The position numbers were made by a program, and so were the translations under genes. Positions 6,715-7,993 of a stretch of 7,993 bases of DNA are shown here, piece after piece (the stretch's first letter is position 1; each line of letters opens with the position of its first letter). Below the pieces are notes generated by a model. That model was not told the DNA's origin and did no database searches. It saw only the letters and a program-made list of their open reading frames with translations. This stretch comes from Pseudomonadota bacterium (GTDB lineage: Bacteria > Myxococcota > Myxococcia > Myxococcales > Myxococcaceae): assembly GCA_023424585.1 (NCBI GenBank), contig JAFADT010000471.1:1-7993 (forward strand), read 5' to 3'.

Positions 6715-7993
6715 ATGCAGCGCGTGCTCACCGCGAACCAGATGCGAGAGGCCGAGAAGGCCGCCCAGGACCAGCACGGGATGCCGTCCGGGTTGTTGAT
6801 GGAGAACGCGGGCCGCGCGCTCGCGGAGGCCGCCCGCGGCGTCGCGGGCCCGGGGGGGCGCTTCACGGTGCTCTGCGGCCCCGGCAACAACGGCGGGGAC
6901 GGCTTGGTCGCCGCGCGCTTCCTCCTGGAGGGCGGCGCCCGGGTGGTGGTGTCGCTGGTGGGGGACCCCGGCAAGCTCACCTCGGAGGCGAAGCGCAACC
7001 TCCAGGCGCTGGAGGGCTTCGGTGAGTCGCCGCGCGCCTTCGAGGCGCTTCCGGAGGCGGGCCCGGGGGACGTGGTGGTGGACGCCCTCTTCGGCACGGG
7101 CCTGAAGCGCGCGCCGGAGGGCGCCTTCGCGGACGCCATCGGCACGGTCGCGCGGTGGCGGCGCGCGGGGGCGAAGGTGGTGGCGGCGGACGTACCGTCG
7201 GGCCTCCAGAGCGACACGGCGGAGCCCTACACGCCGTGCGTGGAGGCGGACGTCACGGTGGCCTTTGGCTTCGTGAAGCCCGCGCACGAGCTGGAGCCTG
7301 GCGCGTCGCTGTGCGGCGAGGTGCGGCGCGTGGACATCGGCCTGGGCGGCGAGTCCTCGCGCGCGGTGTCCGGCGCGGAGTTGTTCCGGGTGGAGGAGAA
7401 GGACGCGCGGGAGGCGCTGCCCAGGCGCCGCGCGGACTCGCACAAGGGCACCTACGGCCACGTGCTGGTGGTGGCGGGCAGCCCGGGCAAGACGGGCGCC
7501 GCGGCGATGGTGGCCCTGGCCGCGCTGCGTAGCGGGGCGGGGCTCGTCACGGTGGCGACGCGCCCGGAGGCGCTGACGTGGGTGATGGCGCACTCGCCGG
7601 AGATCATGGGCCTCCCGCTGCCCGGCGAGGGCCCGCTGGGCAAGGGCGACCTGGAGGCCCTCAAGGCCGCGCTGGAGGGCAAGGACGCGCTGGTGATCGG
7701 GCCGGGCATCCCCCGCGGGCCGGAGACGGGCGCGCTGATTGGCGACCTGCTGGCCTCGGTGGAGATGCCCGCGGTGCTGGACGCGGACGCGCTCAACGCC
7801 GTCGCGGAGGACCTCAAGGTGCTGAGCCAGGCGAAGGGGCCCGTGCTGCTCACGCCGCACCCCGGGGAGATGGCGCGGCTGTGGGGCCGGACGACGAAGG
7901 ACGTGCAGGCGCACCGCGTGGGCGTGGCGCTCAACATGGCCACGTCGCTCAACGTGACGGTGGTGCTCAAGGGCTCGCGCACGCTCATCGCGG
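6715..7993 (+). CDS. nnr: Bifunctional NAD(P)HX epimerase / ADP-dependent NAD(P)HX dehydratase (3' end outside window)
   Basis: Nnr (YjeF) repairs hydrated NADH and NADPH. The N-terminal domain epimerises R- and S-NAD(P)HX, and the C-terminal ribokinase-like domain dehydrates the S form using ADP. The frame starts at ATG 6715, 4 nt after the strong Shine-Dalgarno GGAGGGAGGA (6701-6710), and stays open to the window edge for 426 codons. The epimerase half (about 1-215) has LMENAGRA (28-35), GPGNNGGDGL (55-64), DALFGTGL (123-130), DVPSGL (159-164) and VAFGFVKPAH (182-191). The dehydratase half (from about 225) has SHKGTYGHVLVVAGS (242-256), GKTGAAAM (258-265), VIGPG (327-331), LDADALN (355-361), TPHPGE (380-385) and LKGS (418-421). 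The catalytic Asp of the later N-x-G-x-x-D segment should lie just beyond the edge, with about 70-90 residues missing. It lies 14 nt after acpS, so it probably shares that transcript. Confidence 0.96.
   Translation, partial: MQRVLTANQMREAEKAAQDQHGMPSGLLMENAGRALAEAARGVAGPGGRFTVLCGPGNNGGDGLVAARFLLEGGARVVVSLVGDPGKLTSEAKRNLQALEGFGESPRAFEALPEAGPGDVVVDALFGTGLKRAPEGAFADAIGTVARWRRAGAKVVAADVPSGLQSDTAEPYTPCVEADVTVAFGFVKPAHELEPGASLCGEVRRVDIGLGGESSRAVSGAELFRVEEKDAREALPRRRADSHKGTYGHVLVVAGSPGKTGAAAMVALAALRSGAGLVTVATRPEALTWVMAHSPEIMGLPLPGEGPLGKGDLEALKAALEGKDALVIGPGIPRGPETGALIGDLLASVEMPAVLDADALNAVAEDLKVLSQAKGPVLLTPHPGEMARLWGRTTKDVQAHRVGVALNMATSLNVTVVLKGSRTLIA

Noticed and set aside
6421..7914. 497-codon - strand open frame opposite acpS and nnr
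   Set aside because: Antisense to AcpS and Nnr and without recognisable protein features.

Overview
The window is very GC-rich, and its coding regions strongly prefer G or C at third codon positions. Every convincing gene lies on the + strand. Gene order and protein sequences suggest a myxobacterium of the Myxococcaceae (Myxococcus, Corallococcus or a relative). For example, the FtsH N-terminus (MRSTYKTIGLW...) and the GlmM N-terminus ([17 protein letters not shown]) match what I recall of Myxococcus proteins. That assignment is from memory; no search was run.

Layout, left to right. The C-terminal 150 residues of tRNA(Ile)-lysidine synthetase (tilS) end at 454. A 182-bp gap with several small hairpins precedes a complete membrane-bound AAA+ zinc protease, ftsH (637-2553). 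FtsH is followed by a textbook intrinsic terminator (13-bp stem, 2584-2616). Next comes dihydropteroate synthase, folP (2710-3933), with an N-terminal extension of about 130 residues. A gap of about 160 bp, rich in inverted repeats and holding a TATAAG box, leads to phosphoglucosamine mutase, glmM (about 4098-5492). A 101-bp gap with a TTGACT box leads to a tightly packed trio: pdxJ (5594-6319), acpS (6326-6700) and a bifunctional NAD(P)HX epimerase/dehydratase, nnr (6715 to beyond the right edge).

These are housekeeping genes: tRNA decoding, membrane-protein quality control, folate synthesis, cell-wall and outer-membrane precursor supply (GlcN-1-P), PLP synthesis, ACP activation and nicotinamide-cofactor repair. 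The inferred transcription units are tilS, then ftsH (closed by the strong terminator), then folP, probably with separate promoter input at glmM and at pdxJ-acpS-nnr. The last three are spaced by 6 and 14 nt and look translationally coupled.

I found no mobile element, CRISPR array, RNA gene, phage or defence module, and nothing that supports a new biological system. The points worth a second look are regulatory: candidate -10 boxes inside GC-rich inverted repeats, a nested terminator, and an attenuator-like hairpin chain after tilS. The FolP extension and the way the window joins gene pairs that are separate operons in other phyla are also of interest.
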